From contig JABWBH010000003.1 in NCBI GenBank assembly GCA_013360585.1, positions 1 to 64,000 of the forward strand: a DNA stretch of 64,000 nucleotides, written 5' to 3'. The stretch is from Phycisphaerae bacterium. Its GTDB lineage: Bacteria; Planctomycetota; Phycisphaerae; UBA1845. Shown one piece after another: positions 43,704-51,671 of this stretch (its first letter is position 1; the number at the start of each line of letters is the position of its first letter). The translations under genes were made by a program, and so were the position numbers. The notes under the pieces are model-generated. The model worked only from the letters and a program-made list of their open reading frames with translations. It made no database searches and was not told the origin of the DNA.

Positions 43704-43770
43704 ATGCTCGCATCATTACTCCCACATCCCGATCGCGTAGCGGCTTGCGTGCCGACGGTGATGCCGTGGG

Positions 43771-43943
43771 TTGCGTAGGTTTCGTGGGCGCGACGGCGAC
43801 GGGCGGCGCGGCAGGGCGTGTGCAGAGTGCGGATATGATCTGACCGGGACGTCTCGGGGGTGTGTCCGGAGTGCGGCACGGCGACAGGCGCCGGGAGGTC
43901 TGAAGGCGGCAAGACGGATGGCGCGGCTGAGACTGCGGGATGA
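43771..43943 (+). pseudogene. Zinc-ribbon small protein split by a one-base frameshift
   Basis: From TTG 43771 the frame reads RACAECGYDLTGTSRG, then leaves the motif. One base over, the sequence continues VCPECGTATGAGRS to TGA at 43941-43943. Joined, they give CxxCGYDLTGTxxGxCPECG, the zinc-ribbon signature very common in planctomycetes. The break falls in a run of five G, where a sixth G would restore the frame. It may be a sequencing indel, a real frameshift or a programmed one. The 3' part overlaps the start of the propeller gene at 43918. Intact length would be about 57 residues. Confidence 0.5.
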
Positions 43944-45087
43944 GGCGTTGTTACTGGGGCTGGCGGGACTTGTGACCGGCGCGTCGTGTGCCGGGCCGCG
44001 GGGAGGTTCAGAGTACCGGTTCCTTGCGGATGCCGACACGAACGAAGAACGCTTTCTGACGGGTGCGACTCGGAAAGAAGCGGATCGGAAAGCCGACGAT
44101 CCGGCGGGCAGGCTGGAGTGGCCGGGGCCTCCCGATGAACCGCGCGTGCGTTATCTGGGCGAGTTTCGGAGTAGCGAAGACGTCGGGGCGCGGACGGGGA
44201 ACTGGTTCGAGCGGGTGCTTTTCGGCGAGGAATCGGGGCATGCGCTGGTGACGCCGCAGAGCGTGGCGGTGGGGAGCGGCTGGGCGGCCGTCGCCGACCC
44301 GAACGTGGGGGTGCATCGGTTCAGCCCGCGCGGCGATTACGAACTGCTTCGCAGTTTCGTCGAAGCTGGGCCAAGTGGGCAGCGAGAGGGATCCGCAGGG
44401 GGAAGCGGCGGGGCGTCGGCGCCGGTGGCGGTTACGGCAGTCGGCGGCGAGACGTTGTGGGTGTCGGATGCAGCGGCCGGGTGCGTGTTTGTTTTGCAGG
44501 GGCAAGGGCGCGCGCGGGAGTTGGGGCGCGGGGTGCTGAAGCGTCCGGGGGGGCTTGCATACTGTCCGGTGAGCGGCGTCGTTCGCGTCGCGGACGCGGG
44601 TGGGCATGAGGTTGTTTTGTTCGACCTGGAAGGGCGGCTGGTCGGACGGGTAGGGCGGCGCGGTGCGGGTGCTGGCGAGTTCAATTATCCTTCCCACGTG
44701 GCGACGGCGGCGGACGGGCGCTGGGCGGTGGCGGATTCGCTGAACTTCCGGGTGCAGGTGTTCGACGCGGATGACCGGTTCATCATGCAGGTCGGCGGAA
44801 AGGGGAACGCGGCGGGGAACCTGGCGCTGCCGAAGGGCGTGGCGTTCGACGCGGACGGGAACCTCTGGGTGGTGGACGCGCAGTTCGAGAATGTTCAGGC
44901 GTTCGACCGCGAGGGGCGGCTGCTGATGGCGTTCGGTCAGGAAGGGCACGGACCGGGGGAGTTCTGGCTTCCGTCAGGGATGTGCATCGACGAGAAGAAC
45001 CGGATGTGGGTGGCGGATACGTATAACCGGAGGGTGCAGGTTTTCCTGATCCTGCGGGAGGGTTCGGGCGCCGACGGCGATGATTAG
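43918..45087 (+). CDS. NHL-type six-bladed beta-propeller lipoprotein 1
   Basis: 389 residues. The lipoprotein signal is EALLLGLAGLVTGASC. The signature LEWPGPPDEPRVRYLGEFRSS followed by NWFERVLFGEE marks the propeller family that accompanies multihaem cytochromes in many anaerobes. NHL repeats follow: GVVRVADAGGHEVVLFDLEG, GRWAVADSLNFRVQVFD, GNLWVVDAQFENVQAFDREG and RMWVADTYNRRVQVF. ATG 43918 is preferred, being the first start that gives a signal peptide. Its end overlaps the next cytochrome gene by 8 bp. It probably sits on the outer face of a membrane as a scaffold for the haem proteins (inference). Confidence 0.85.
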   Translation: MARLRLRDEALLLGLAGLVTGASCAGPRGGSEYRFLADADTNEERFLTGATRKEADRKADDPAGRLEWPGPPDEPRVRYLGEFRSSEDVGARTGNWFERVLFGEESGHALVTPQSVAVGSGWAAVADPNVGVHRFSPRGDYELLRSFVEAGPSGQREGSAGGSGGASAPVAVTAVGGETLWVSDAAAGCVFVLQGQGRARELGRGVLKRPGGLAYCPVSGVVRVADAGGHEVVLFDLEGRLVGRVGRRGAGAGEFNYPSHVATAADGRWAVADSLNFRVQVFDADDRFIMQVGGKGNAAGNLALPKGVAFDADGNLWVVDAQFENVQAFDREGRLLMAFGQEGHGPGEFWLPSGMCIDEKNRMWVADTYNRRVQVFLILREGSGADGDD

Positions 45088-46864
45088 CGAATGTCGAGTT
45101 GCGAATCACGAAGCTGCGGGGAAACCGAAGCGGGTTCTGCGTGTCGGGGTTGTGTTGTCCGTGCTTTCGGCTTGTCCCCCGGTGGCGGCGCAATCCTCGG
45201 TCGTAGGGTCGCCGCATGATTTGTCGGTGAGCGGTCCGGGCGGGGTTCACGCGCTCTTCGAGGAGCAGGTGTGCATCTTCTGTCACGCGCCGCACAACGC
45301 GACGGGGCAGACGCCGCTGTGGAACCGGCATCAACCGCCGACGCACTACCGGATTTATGAGAGTTCGACGACGGATGCGCGGATCGATCAGCCGAGCGGC
45401 CCGTCGAAGATGTGCCTGAGTTGTCATGACGGGTCGATCGCAGTGGGGTTGGTGGCGTCGCGCGAGGATCCGATCGCGATGAGCCGCTCGACGATTCCGC
45501 CGGGGTCTGCGGACCTGACGCAGGATCTGTCGGACGATCACCCGATCGGGTTCCGGTTTGATCGGGCGCTGGCGTCGCGCGACCGGCAATTGAGAAGTCC
45601 GGACGTGGTGACGGACCTGCTGCCGCTGGGTCGTCACGGCGAGCTTCAATGCACGACGTGTCACGACCCGCATAACAACGAACTCGGCGATTTTCTGCGG
45701 ATGCCGACGATGCGCTCTGCGATCTGCACGAGTTGCCACGACATGACAGGGTGGGACACGTGCAGCCACGCGACAAGCCCCGAGCGCATCCTCGGGCGGG
45801 CGGTCGATCCGCGCGAGCCGCTGCCTCATGCGACGGTCGGCGACGCCGCATGCCTCGGCTGTCACAAGATTCACTCGGCGGGATCGAGCGAGCGGCTGCT
45901 GCGCTTCAAGCGGGAGGAGGACAACTGCCTCAACTGCCACAACGGGAGCGTCGGGGCGCTGAACCTGGAGAACGAGTTTCGCAAGCCGAGCGCTCACCCG
46001 GTGTTCCGGTATGCGGGCCGACATGATCCGGCGGAAGATTCGCGTACGCAGCGGCGGCACGTTGAGTGCGCGGATTGTCATAATCCGCATGCGGCGGCGG
46101 GACGGGCGGACGCGGATTTCGGGCTGCCTGCGACGACGCCGGTGCTGGTGCAGCCCGCGATGCGGTTTGTTTCCGGGGTGGACCGAAGCGGGCACCCGAC
46201 GGACGTGGCGCGGTATGAATACGAAGTGTGCTTCAAATGCCACGCGGACGGCCTGTCCCGCGACGTCCGGTCCAACATCGTGCGGCAGGTGACGCAGACG
46301 AACACGCGGCTGGAGTTTCAGACGTCGAATCCGTCGTTTCATCCGGTCCTGGGTGCGCGCCGGAGCAATGACGTGGTGAGCCTGATTCCGCCGATGCAGG
46401 TGGGTTCGGTGCTGGGCTGCACGGATTGTCACAACTCGGATCAGGCGGACTCGGGCAATCCTTTTGCGCCGGCCGGGCCGCACGGGTCGATCTACGAACC
46501 CCTGCTGGCGGCGAATTACGAGACCGGCGAGTTTGTGACGGAAAGCCCGCAGGCGTATGCGCTGTGCTACCGGTGTCACGACCGGCGGAGCATTCTGAAT
46601 GATGAGAGCTTCCCGCTGCACAATATCCACGTGGTGCGCGGGCGGGCGTCGTGCAGCGCGTGTCACGACGCACACGGAATCAGCCGGACGCAGGGAGACG
46701 CGCGGAATCACTCGAACCTGATCAACTTCGACCTGTCGGTGGTGCGTCCCGCGGCGGGGGGGCTGGGTTCGCGGATCGAGTACGTGGACGAGGGGCGTTT
46801 TTCCGGGAGTTGCACGCTGACGTGCCACGGCGTGACGCACGTGCGGTTCCAGTACGGGCGGTAA
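45080..46864 (+). CDS. Large multihaem cytochrome c (11 CXXCH plus one CX3CH)
   Basis: 594 residues with an N-terminal signal (VLRVGVVLSVLSACPPVAAQ). Haem sites in order: CIFCH, CLSCH, CTTCH, CTSCH, CLGCH, CLNCH, CADCH, CFKCH, CTDCH, CYRCH and CSACH, and a terminal CTLTCH with three residues between the Cys. Many are followed by NPH or DPH (CTTCHDPHNN, CADCHNPHAA), typical of the paired-CXXCH family. It begins inside the stop region of the propeller gene (8-bp overlap), so translation is coupled. It is probably the main periplasmic or extracellular haem wire of this operon. Assembly needs cytochrome c maturation genes not in the window. Confidence 0.9.
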   Translation: MISECRVANHEAAGKPKRVLRVGVVLSVLSACPPVAAQSSVVGSPHDLSVSGPGGVHALFEEQVCIFCHAPHNATGQTPLWNRHQPPTHYRIYESSTTDARIDQPSGPSKMCLSCHDGSIAVGLVASREDPIAMSRSTIPPGSADLTQDLSDDHPIGFRFDRALASRDRQLRSPDVVTDLLPLGRHGELQCTTCHDPHNNELGDFLRMPTMRSAICTSCHDMTGWDTCSHATSPERILGRAVDPREPLPHATVGDAACLGCHKIHSAGSSERLLRFKREEDNCLNCHNGSVGALNLENEFRKPSAHPVFRYAGRHDPAEDSRTQRRHVECADCHNPHAAAGRADADFGLPATTPVLVQPAMRFVSGVDRSGHPTDVARYEYEVCFKCHADGLSRDVRSNIVRQVTQTNTRLEFQTSNPSFHPVLGARRSNDVVSLIPPMQVGSVLGCTDCHNSDQADSGNPFAPAGPHGSIYEPLLAANYETGEFVTESPQAYALCYRCHDRRSILNDESFPLHNIHVVRGRASCSACHDAHGISRTQGDARNHSNLINFDLSVVRPAAGGLGSRIEYVDEGRFSGSCTLTCHGVTHVRFQYGR

Positions 46865-46885
46865 GGGAAGTCGCGGAGTTAAGCG

Positions 46886-47680
46886 ATGCGTCGACGTCTG
46901 TCAGGGGTGCTTGTGATCGCGGGGGCGACGGCGCTGCTTTCGGGCGCCGCGGTTCCGTCGCAGGAGGCGAAGCCGGGCGGCGACGCGGTGGATGAGCGAT
47001 CGTCGGGCGCTCAAACCCTGCCGGAGATTCGGCAGGCGACGCACGGTGTGATCGGTGGTCCGCATGACTTCACATCGGCGACCGGAAGGGCGCGCGACGC
47101 TTGCGCCGCGTGCCACGTTCCGCATGTTCTGGGTGTGCGTCCGGTGACGGTCGCCGGTAGAGCAAGCACGGAGGCTGATGCAGGCGTCGCGGATCAGGCG
47201 GAGGCAGCTCCTTCGCCCCCCGACGCAAAGGAAGAGCGCTCCAGGGTTGCAGGAGAAGCGGAGGCGGCGGCTCGTCAGGCGATTCTCGAGATGTACCGGA
47301 TAACCGGACAGTCGCCGGCGCATGAGCCGAACCGGTTCACGCCGGGAGCGACGAGTCTGATCTGCCTCGGTTGTCACGACGGGACGGTCGCCTCATCCAT
47401 GATCGGGACGGCTCATGCGATGCTCGCCGGGGTCCGCGAGGGCTTCGAGGTTCCGGACGGGTTCGTCTGGCGCGATCATCCGATCGGCGTGCCGTATCCG
47501 CAGCGGGAGCGCGGGTACGTGCCGCGGTCGCGGGTGGAGGCGGACGGGCGGATCCGGCTTCCGGAAGGACGCGTCGAATGCGTGTCGTGTCATGACCCGC
47601 ACAATGCGGCGGGCGAACCTTATCTTCTGGCAATGTCGAACCGCCGCAGCGCGCTATGCCTGGCGTGTCACGAAAAATGA
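46886..47680 (+). CDS. Tetrahaem cytochrome c
   Basis: 264 residues. Signal peptide (LVIAGATALLSGAAVPSQ) and haem sites CAACH, CLGCH, CVSCH and CLACH, with the paired-CXXCH phrases ACHVPHVLG, CHDGTVASS and CVSCHDPHNAAGEPY. Between the first and second sites is a charged Ala/Glu-rich stretch (about residues 90-135). It starts 21 bp after the large cytochrome, with GGAG 8 nt before the ATG, and its stop overlaps the second propeller start as ATGA. Confidence 0.9.
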   Translation: MRRRLSGVLVIAGATALLSGAAVPSQEAKPGGDAVDERSSGAQTLPEIRQATHGVIGGPHDFTSATGRARDACAACHVPHVLGVRPVTVAGRASTEADAGVADQAEAAPSPPDAKEERSRVAGEAEAAARQAILEMYRITGQSPAHEPNRFTPGATSLICLGCHDGTVASSMIGTAHAMLAGVREGFEVPDGFVWRDHPIGVPYPQRERGYVPRSRVEADGRIRLPEGRVECVSCHDPHNAAGEPYLLAMSNRRSALCLACHEK

Positions 47681-48882
47681 AACGTCAAAACGTCAATTCA
47701 CCGAAACCCCGAGAGGTTGGAAAGGCGCGGCGTCGCAACGCAGGCGGTGCGACGGTCGGACGAGGATCGTGGACGGCAGGCTGCCTCGCAGGCGTGTTAG
47801 GGTCGGTGTGCGCGATCTGGCTTGCGGGGTGTGCGTCGGCCGGAGGGAGCCCCGGTGGGGCGTTTGAGCCGGCGACGTTCAGTGCGGAGTCGGGTGAGCT
47901 TGAAGCGGTGGTGCGCGGCGATCTTCTCGAGTTCGAACCGGGTCATGATCGCATGCCGAAGCAGAACCTGCTGGACCGGATCATTTTCGGTGAGAGGCGG
48001 TCCGCGAAGCGGCGACTGAGGACGCCGCAGGGCATGAACTTCGACGGCGTGACGCTGCTGGTGTGCGATCAAGGCGGGTCTGGCGTCGCCGCGATCACGA
48101 GGGCGGACTCCGTGGTGCGTTGGATGCCGAATCTGGGGAAGGAGTCCGTCGCGCCGCTGGATGTCTGCACCGATGATTCCGGACGCGTGTTCATTGCGGA
48201 CTCGGTTGCGGGAGTGATGTGCTGTCCGGCGTTGACGGAGGCGTCGGTGGATCGCTGGGAGGTCTTGCTTGCACCGGATGAGGCGCGCCGGCCGGTGAGC
48301 GTCGCGGTGTTCGGCGACGTGCTGGCGGTCGGGGACGCGCGGGCGGGGCGGATCGAGCGGGTCGAAGTGGCGACAGGACGGCGGCTTGAGGCGATCGAAT
48401 ACGGTGCAGGGGGAATGCGGATTGTGTCGCCGACGGGGCTGGCGTTTACGCGGGACGGGAGTCTGCTGGCGGCGGACGCGGTACAGGGGGTGGTGCATCG
48501 GTTTGACGCGGAGGGGACTCCGCTGGAGCCGATCGGGCGTCCCGGGCGGGGCGAGGGGGAATTCGTTCGACCGAAGGACGTGTGTGTGATCCGGTCGGGT
48601 CGCGTTGTCGTGGCGGATGCAGGGCGGCAATCGGTGCTGGTGTTTGATTCGGAAGGGCGTTTCCTGATCGAGGTGCGGGGGGGCGAGGGCTGGTCGGGGT
48701 TCACGATGCCGGGAGGGGTGTGCGCGTACGACATTGCGGCGGGTGATGAGGCGGAGGCGAGCGAGCGGGACGACCGAGGGGGTGATGCCCGGGAATTCAT
48801 CGTCGTCGCGGATACGCTCGGCGCGCCGTCGCTGGTGTTGGTGGAGTTGCGTGAGGTGAAGCCCGGAGGAGAGGAGCATTGA
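47677..48882 (+). CDS. NHL-type beta-propeller lipoprotein 2
   Basis: 401 residues, paralogous to the propeller at 43918. The lipobox segment is LGSVCAIWLAGC. The signature NLLDRIIFGER corresponds to NWFERVLFGEE of the first copy. Propeller repeats: GRVFIADSVAGVMCC, GVVHRFDAEGTPLEPIGRPG and GRVVVADAGRQSVLVFDSEG. The ATG in an ATGA overlap with the tetrahaem stop fixes the start. Its stop forms TTGA with the next gene. It is likely to have the same scaffold role for the adjacent octahaem protein. Confidence 0.85.
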   Translation: MKRQNVNSPKPREVGKARRRNAGGATVGRGSWTAGCLAGVLGSVCAIWLAGCASAGGSPGGAFEPATFSAESGELEAVVRGDLLEFEPGHDRMPKQNLLDRIIFGERRSAKRRLRTPQGMNFDGVTLLVCDQGGSGVAAITRADSVVRWMPNLGKESVAPLDVCTDDSGRVFIADSVAGVMCCPALTEASVDRWEVLLAPDEARRPVSVAVFGDVLAVGDARAGRIERVEVATGRRLEAIEYGAGGMRIVSPTGLAFTRDGSLLAADAVQGVVHRFDAEGTPLEPIGRPGRGEGEFVRPKDVCVIRSGRVVVADAGRQSVLVFDSEGRFLIEVRGGEGWSGFTMPGGVCAYDIAAGDEAEASERDDRGGDAREFIVVADTLGAPSLVLVELREVKPGGEEH

Positions 48883-50009
48883 CGCGGACCGGGTTCAGCG
48901 GAGTCAGGAAGCGACGTGCGGGTCGTCGAGGGAGCGCTTCCCTCGGGGCGCGGCTCTGTTTTGGGGGGGCGGTCGCACTGGCGGTGGAGCTGTCCGCGGC
49001 GCAGGAAGCGAGCTTCAGTCCGCACTGGCGGGCGGACGGCTGCGTGGTGTGTCACGAAGGTGGCGCGAAAGCGCCCGGACCGGTTCCCCGTGAGAAGGTG
49101 GACGTGCTTTGTCTGACCTGTCATGACGGGAAGTCGGCGGTGCGTGAGCGGCATCCGGTGGGGCGCACGTTCTCATCGGATCAGGTCGAGAACCGTGGGA
49201 GCTGGCCGCTGGTGGACGGACGGCTCAGTTGCGTCACATGTCATGATTTTTCGGCGCATTGCCGCGTCGCGCCAGAGCGCCCGCGGGACAATCCACGTTT
49301 TCTGCGCGAGTCGATCTCGGCGGGAGGCTCGGCTGCGAACTGTGGGGTTTGTCACGCCGCTGCACGAGCGTCGCGACATAACCCTCATCTGATGACGGAT
49401 CTGAGGGGCGGAGTGAACGCGTCTTCGTGCGGGTTCTGTCATCCCGAGCCGGTGGCGAGCGGAGCGAGCGCGGTGCGGACGGGGCGCGCGGCGCTGCACA
49501 CGGATGAGGTGACGCTGTGCGGGGCGTGTCACACGCAACACGTGGATTTTTTTGAACCCGGACACACGGGAGCGCCGATGACGGCGTCGCTGGTGGATCA
49601 ACTTCGGCGGTGGACGAGGGAAGCCGCTGCCCAAGCCGGCGGACCTGATCCGGGTGCCGCATCGCGTGCCGGGGCGGAGACCGTGGCGGATTCCGCGACG
49701 TCCGGACTGGGCTTGCCGCTCGACGCGGCAGGCCGGGTTACGTGTTCGACGTGTCATAATCCGCATGAACGCGGCGTGTTTCCGGCGGAAAACCCTCTCG
49801 GGCAAGGAGGGCTTGCGTTTCCGAAAAGCCCGGTCGCGCCCGCACAACTCCGCACGGACGCCGCGACGTTGTGCGGTGCGTGTCACGGAGGGGGCGGGCA
49901 AGCGAAATCTCTTGAGTCGCCGGGAAATGCGGCAGGATCGACGGTTTCAGGTGGAGGACGACCCGCGTGGCCGCCTCTGTCAGGAGATTTGAGCGAAGGC
50001 ATGAGATGA
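48879..50009 (+). CDS. Octahaem cytochrome c
   Basis: 376 residues from TTG 48879, which overlaps the propeller stop as TTGA. After a basic N-terminus and hydrophobic signal (CFGGAVALAVELSAAQ) come eight sites: CVVCH, CLTCH, CVTCH, CGVCH, CGFCH, CGACH, CSTCH and CGACH. His-rich spacers (HNPHLM, HTQHVDFFEPGH) could supply distal ligands. The C-terminal 40 residues are Gly/Ser rich. The stop overlaps the cyclophilin start as ATGA. Part of the same coupled operon. Confidence 0.88.
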   Translation: MTRTGFSGVRKRRAGRRGSASLGARLCFGGAVALAVELSAAQEASFSPHWRADGCVVCHEGGAKAPGPVPREKVDVLCLTCHDGKSAVRERHPVGRTFSSDQVENRGSWPLVDGRLSCVTCHDFSAHCRVAPERPRDNPRFLRESISAGGSAANCGVCHAAARASRHNPHLMTDLRGGVNASSCGFCHPEPVASGASAVRTGRAALHTDEVTLCGACHTQHVDFFEPGHTGAPMTASLVDQLRRWTREAAAQAGGPDPGAASRAGAETVADSATSGLGLPLDAAGRVTCSTCHNPHERGVFPAENPLGQGGLAFPKSPVAPAQLRTDAATLCGACHGGGGQAKSLESPGNAAGSTVSGGGRPAWPPLSGDLSEGMR

Positions 50010-50668
50010 TCGGGACACGAGTCAGTTGGTCGCTGATGCTGCTCGGGATTGCTGCGGGGCTTTGCGGGTGTCGAGCATCCGGTCGGTGCGGCGAGGTGGA
50101 GGGGTCTTCCACTGCGACGGGGCCGCGCGTTGTGTTCGACGTCGGACGTGACGGAGAAGACTGGGGAAGCATCCTCTTTGAGCTTGCTCCGAAGGAGGCG
50201 CCGGAAACGGTGGCGAACTTCCTTCGGTACGTCGATGACGGGTACTACGACGGAACGATCATTCACCGCGTGTTGATCGGCGAACACCAGCGGATCCAGA
50301 TTTTTCAGGGTGGCGGGTACACGGCGCTTCGATCGGACGCAAAACCCGGTCAACGCGCGCCGATTCCGCTGGAGACGCGGCGCGGATTGAGCAACGTCCG
50401 CGGGACGATCGCGATGGCGCGCGACGCCGCGCCGGACACCGCGACGAGTGAGTACTTCGTCAACCTGGGAGACAACACGCGGCTGGACTATCAAAATGAG
50501 GAAAAGCCGGGGTACGCGGTGTTCGGCCGGATTGTCTCGGGGTGGGAGGTCGTTGCGCGGATCATGCAGGTTCAGACGGAGGAGAATCCTGACCCCGTGT
50601 TGAAAGGGGAAGTTTCGACGCCTCTTAAGCCACCGGTTGTGCTGCGGGCGCGCCGTGTGGCGCCATGA
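50006..50668 (+). CDS. Cyclophilin-type peptidyl-prolyl isomerase lipoprotein
   Basis: 220 residues. Lipoprotein signal MLLGIAAGLCGC, then the cyclophilin fold: APKEAPETVANFLRYVDDGYY, IIHRVL (FHR region), IFQGGGY, RGTIAMAR and TSEYFVNLGDN. The start is fixed by the ATGA overlap with the octahaem gene. As the last gene of the cytochrome operon it is likely to assist folding of the exported haem proteins or propellers in the envelope (inference). It is convergent with the thioesterase gene. Confidence 0.9.
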   Translation: MIGTRVSWSLMLLGIAAGLCGCRASGRCGEVEGSSTATGPRVVFDVGRDGEDWGSILFELAPKEAPETVANFLRYVDDGYYDGTIIHRVLIGEHQRIQIFQGGGYTALRSDAKPGQRAPIPLETRRGLSNVRGTIAMARDAAPDTATSEYFVNLGDNTRLDYQNEEKPGYAVFGRIVSGWEVVARIMQVQTEENPDPVLKGEVSTPLKPPVVLRARRVAP

Positions 50669-50684
50669 GGTTGCCTTCCGGGGC

Positions 50685-51077
50685 TTACTCGGGGAACACC
50701 GGAATCGGATTGCCGTCGGCGCTGACGGCGACGAACACGACCTCGCCCTCGGTGACCTGGATGATGACATCCGGCTCGCTGCGGCGCTGAGCCCAGACCG
50801 CGACGTGAATCTGGATGGACGAGCGTCCGATGCGGACGGTGCGGGCGGTGAGCGTGACGATATCGCCGACGAAGACCGGTTTGTGAAATTCGACCTTGTG
50901 AAAGGAGACGGTGACGTAGCGGTGGTAGGCCTGCCGGCAGGCTTCCACGTAGGCGGCCTGGTCCATCAGGGAGAGGATCACGCCGCCGAAGATCGTCCCT
51001 TCTCCGTTAGTGTCGCGGGGCATCATGACGGTTTTGATGGCGGGCTGGTCGGTCGGCGGTTTAATTCGTGGATCCAT
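50685..51077 (-). CDS. Hotdog-fold acyl-CoA thioesterase (YciA-like)
   Basis: 130 residues. The family signature TNGEGTIFGGVILSLMDQAAY is followed by VSFHKVEFHKPVFVGDIVTL and a final strand VVFVAV. It hydrolyses acyl-CoA in the cytoplasm; chain preference is unknown. ATG 51077 gives the normal length; a 26-codon Pro-rich upstream extension is rejected. It lies 16 bp from the cyclophilin stop on the other strand, so it is not part of the cytochrome operon. Confidence 0.9.
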   Translation of the reverse strand: MDPRIKPPTDQPAIKTVMMPRDTNGEGTIFGGVILSLMDQAAYVEACRQAYHRYVTVSFHKVEFHKPVFVGDIVTLTARTVRIGRSSIQIHVAVWAQRRSEPDVIIQVTEGEVVFVAVSADGNPIPVFPE

Positions 51078-51171
51078 CTTGTCGGTCTTCCCTGCGGCGC
51101 ATTCGGGGTGCGCGGCGTCGTGGGGAAGGATACCGGGGCGGTCCGGTCGGCGCAAGGGCGGCAGGGGCGGT

Positions 51172-51199
51172 TTGACGCTGAAGCACGCGCATCTACACT
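51172..51199 (+). promoter_or_regulatory. Promoter of the second small lipoprotein
   Basis: TTGACG (51172-51177) and TACACT (51194-51199) are 16 bp apart, predicting a leader of about 90 nt. It lies between the thioesterase start and the small gene. Confidence 0.55.
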
Positions 51200-51298
51200 G
51201 GGCGCTGCCGGGGGAGGCGCGGCGCGGAAGGGGCTTCGTCGGGTGCGGAAACGCGAATTCCGCGGGGAACCCGGCTTTGTGACAAGGGGGTCGAATAC

Positions 51299-51466
51299 AT
51301 GCGTGGACAGTGGATGCGGATGTTGCAGCGTGTGACGCTGCTGGCGGCAGGGGCGAGCATGCTTCAGGTCGGCGGGTGCAACAGCACGACGGCGCTGGAG
51401 TTCCTTCAGACGGTTTTCCTCGGCGTCTCGGCGGCTGGGGCGTACGCGATCCTTCAGAATATCTGA
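51299..51466 (+). CDS. Small LQVGGC lipoprotein-like peptide, copy 2
   Basis: 55 residues: MRGQWMRMLQRVTLLAAG, then SMLQVGGC and a tail ending AAGAYAILQNI. AAGGGGG lies 9-10 nt before the ATG, and a good promoter lies upstream. It shares the MRG start, hydrophobic lead, LQVGGC box and short hydrophobic tail with the 65-residue protein at 15355. A lipoprotein or tail-anchored membrane peptide is likely. No function known. Confidence 0.65.
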   Translation: MRGQWMRMLQRVTLLAAGASMLQVGGCNSTTALEFLQTVFLGVSAAGAYAILQNI

Positions 51467-51525
51467 GGCTGAGCGGCGGCGGGCTTCCGGCGGCTGCCGC
51501 AGAGGGCTCCTGCCTCCGCGGCGCA

Positions 51526-51555
51526 TTGACGGGTCTCGCGTTTCGCGCTTATGCT
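51526..51555 (+). promoter_or_regulatory. Promoter of the HEAT-repeat gene and purM
   Basis: TTGACG (51526-51531) and TATGCT (51550-51555) are 18 bp apart, with a predicted leader of about 110 nt. Confidence 0.45.
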
Positions 51556-51671
51556 GCGCCGCTTTGATATTTTTCATCCGTCACGATCCGGGCGAGGGTT
51601 TGCAGGACGGTCGAGCCCAGGGACATCCGCGAAGGAGCGCTGAGGCTTGATGAAAGAGTTGGGAGACATTG

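Noticed and set aside
43433-43912. 159-codon minus-strand frame between the CrtI-like and propeller genes
   Set aside because: No motif or start signal, and it overlaps the recognisable zinc-ribbon on the plus strand.
45745-45775. CSH in the large cytochrome as an extra haem site
   Set aside because: WDTCSHATS lacks the first Cys of a CXXCH motif.
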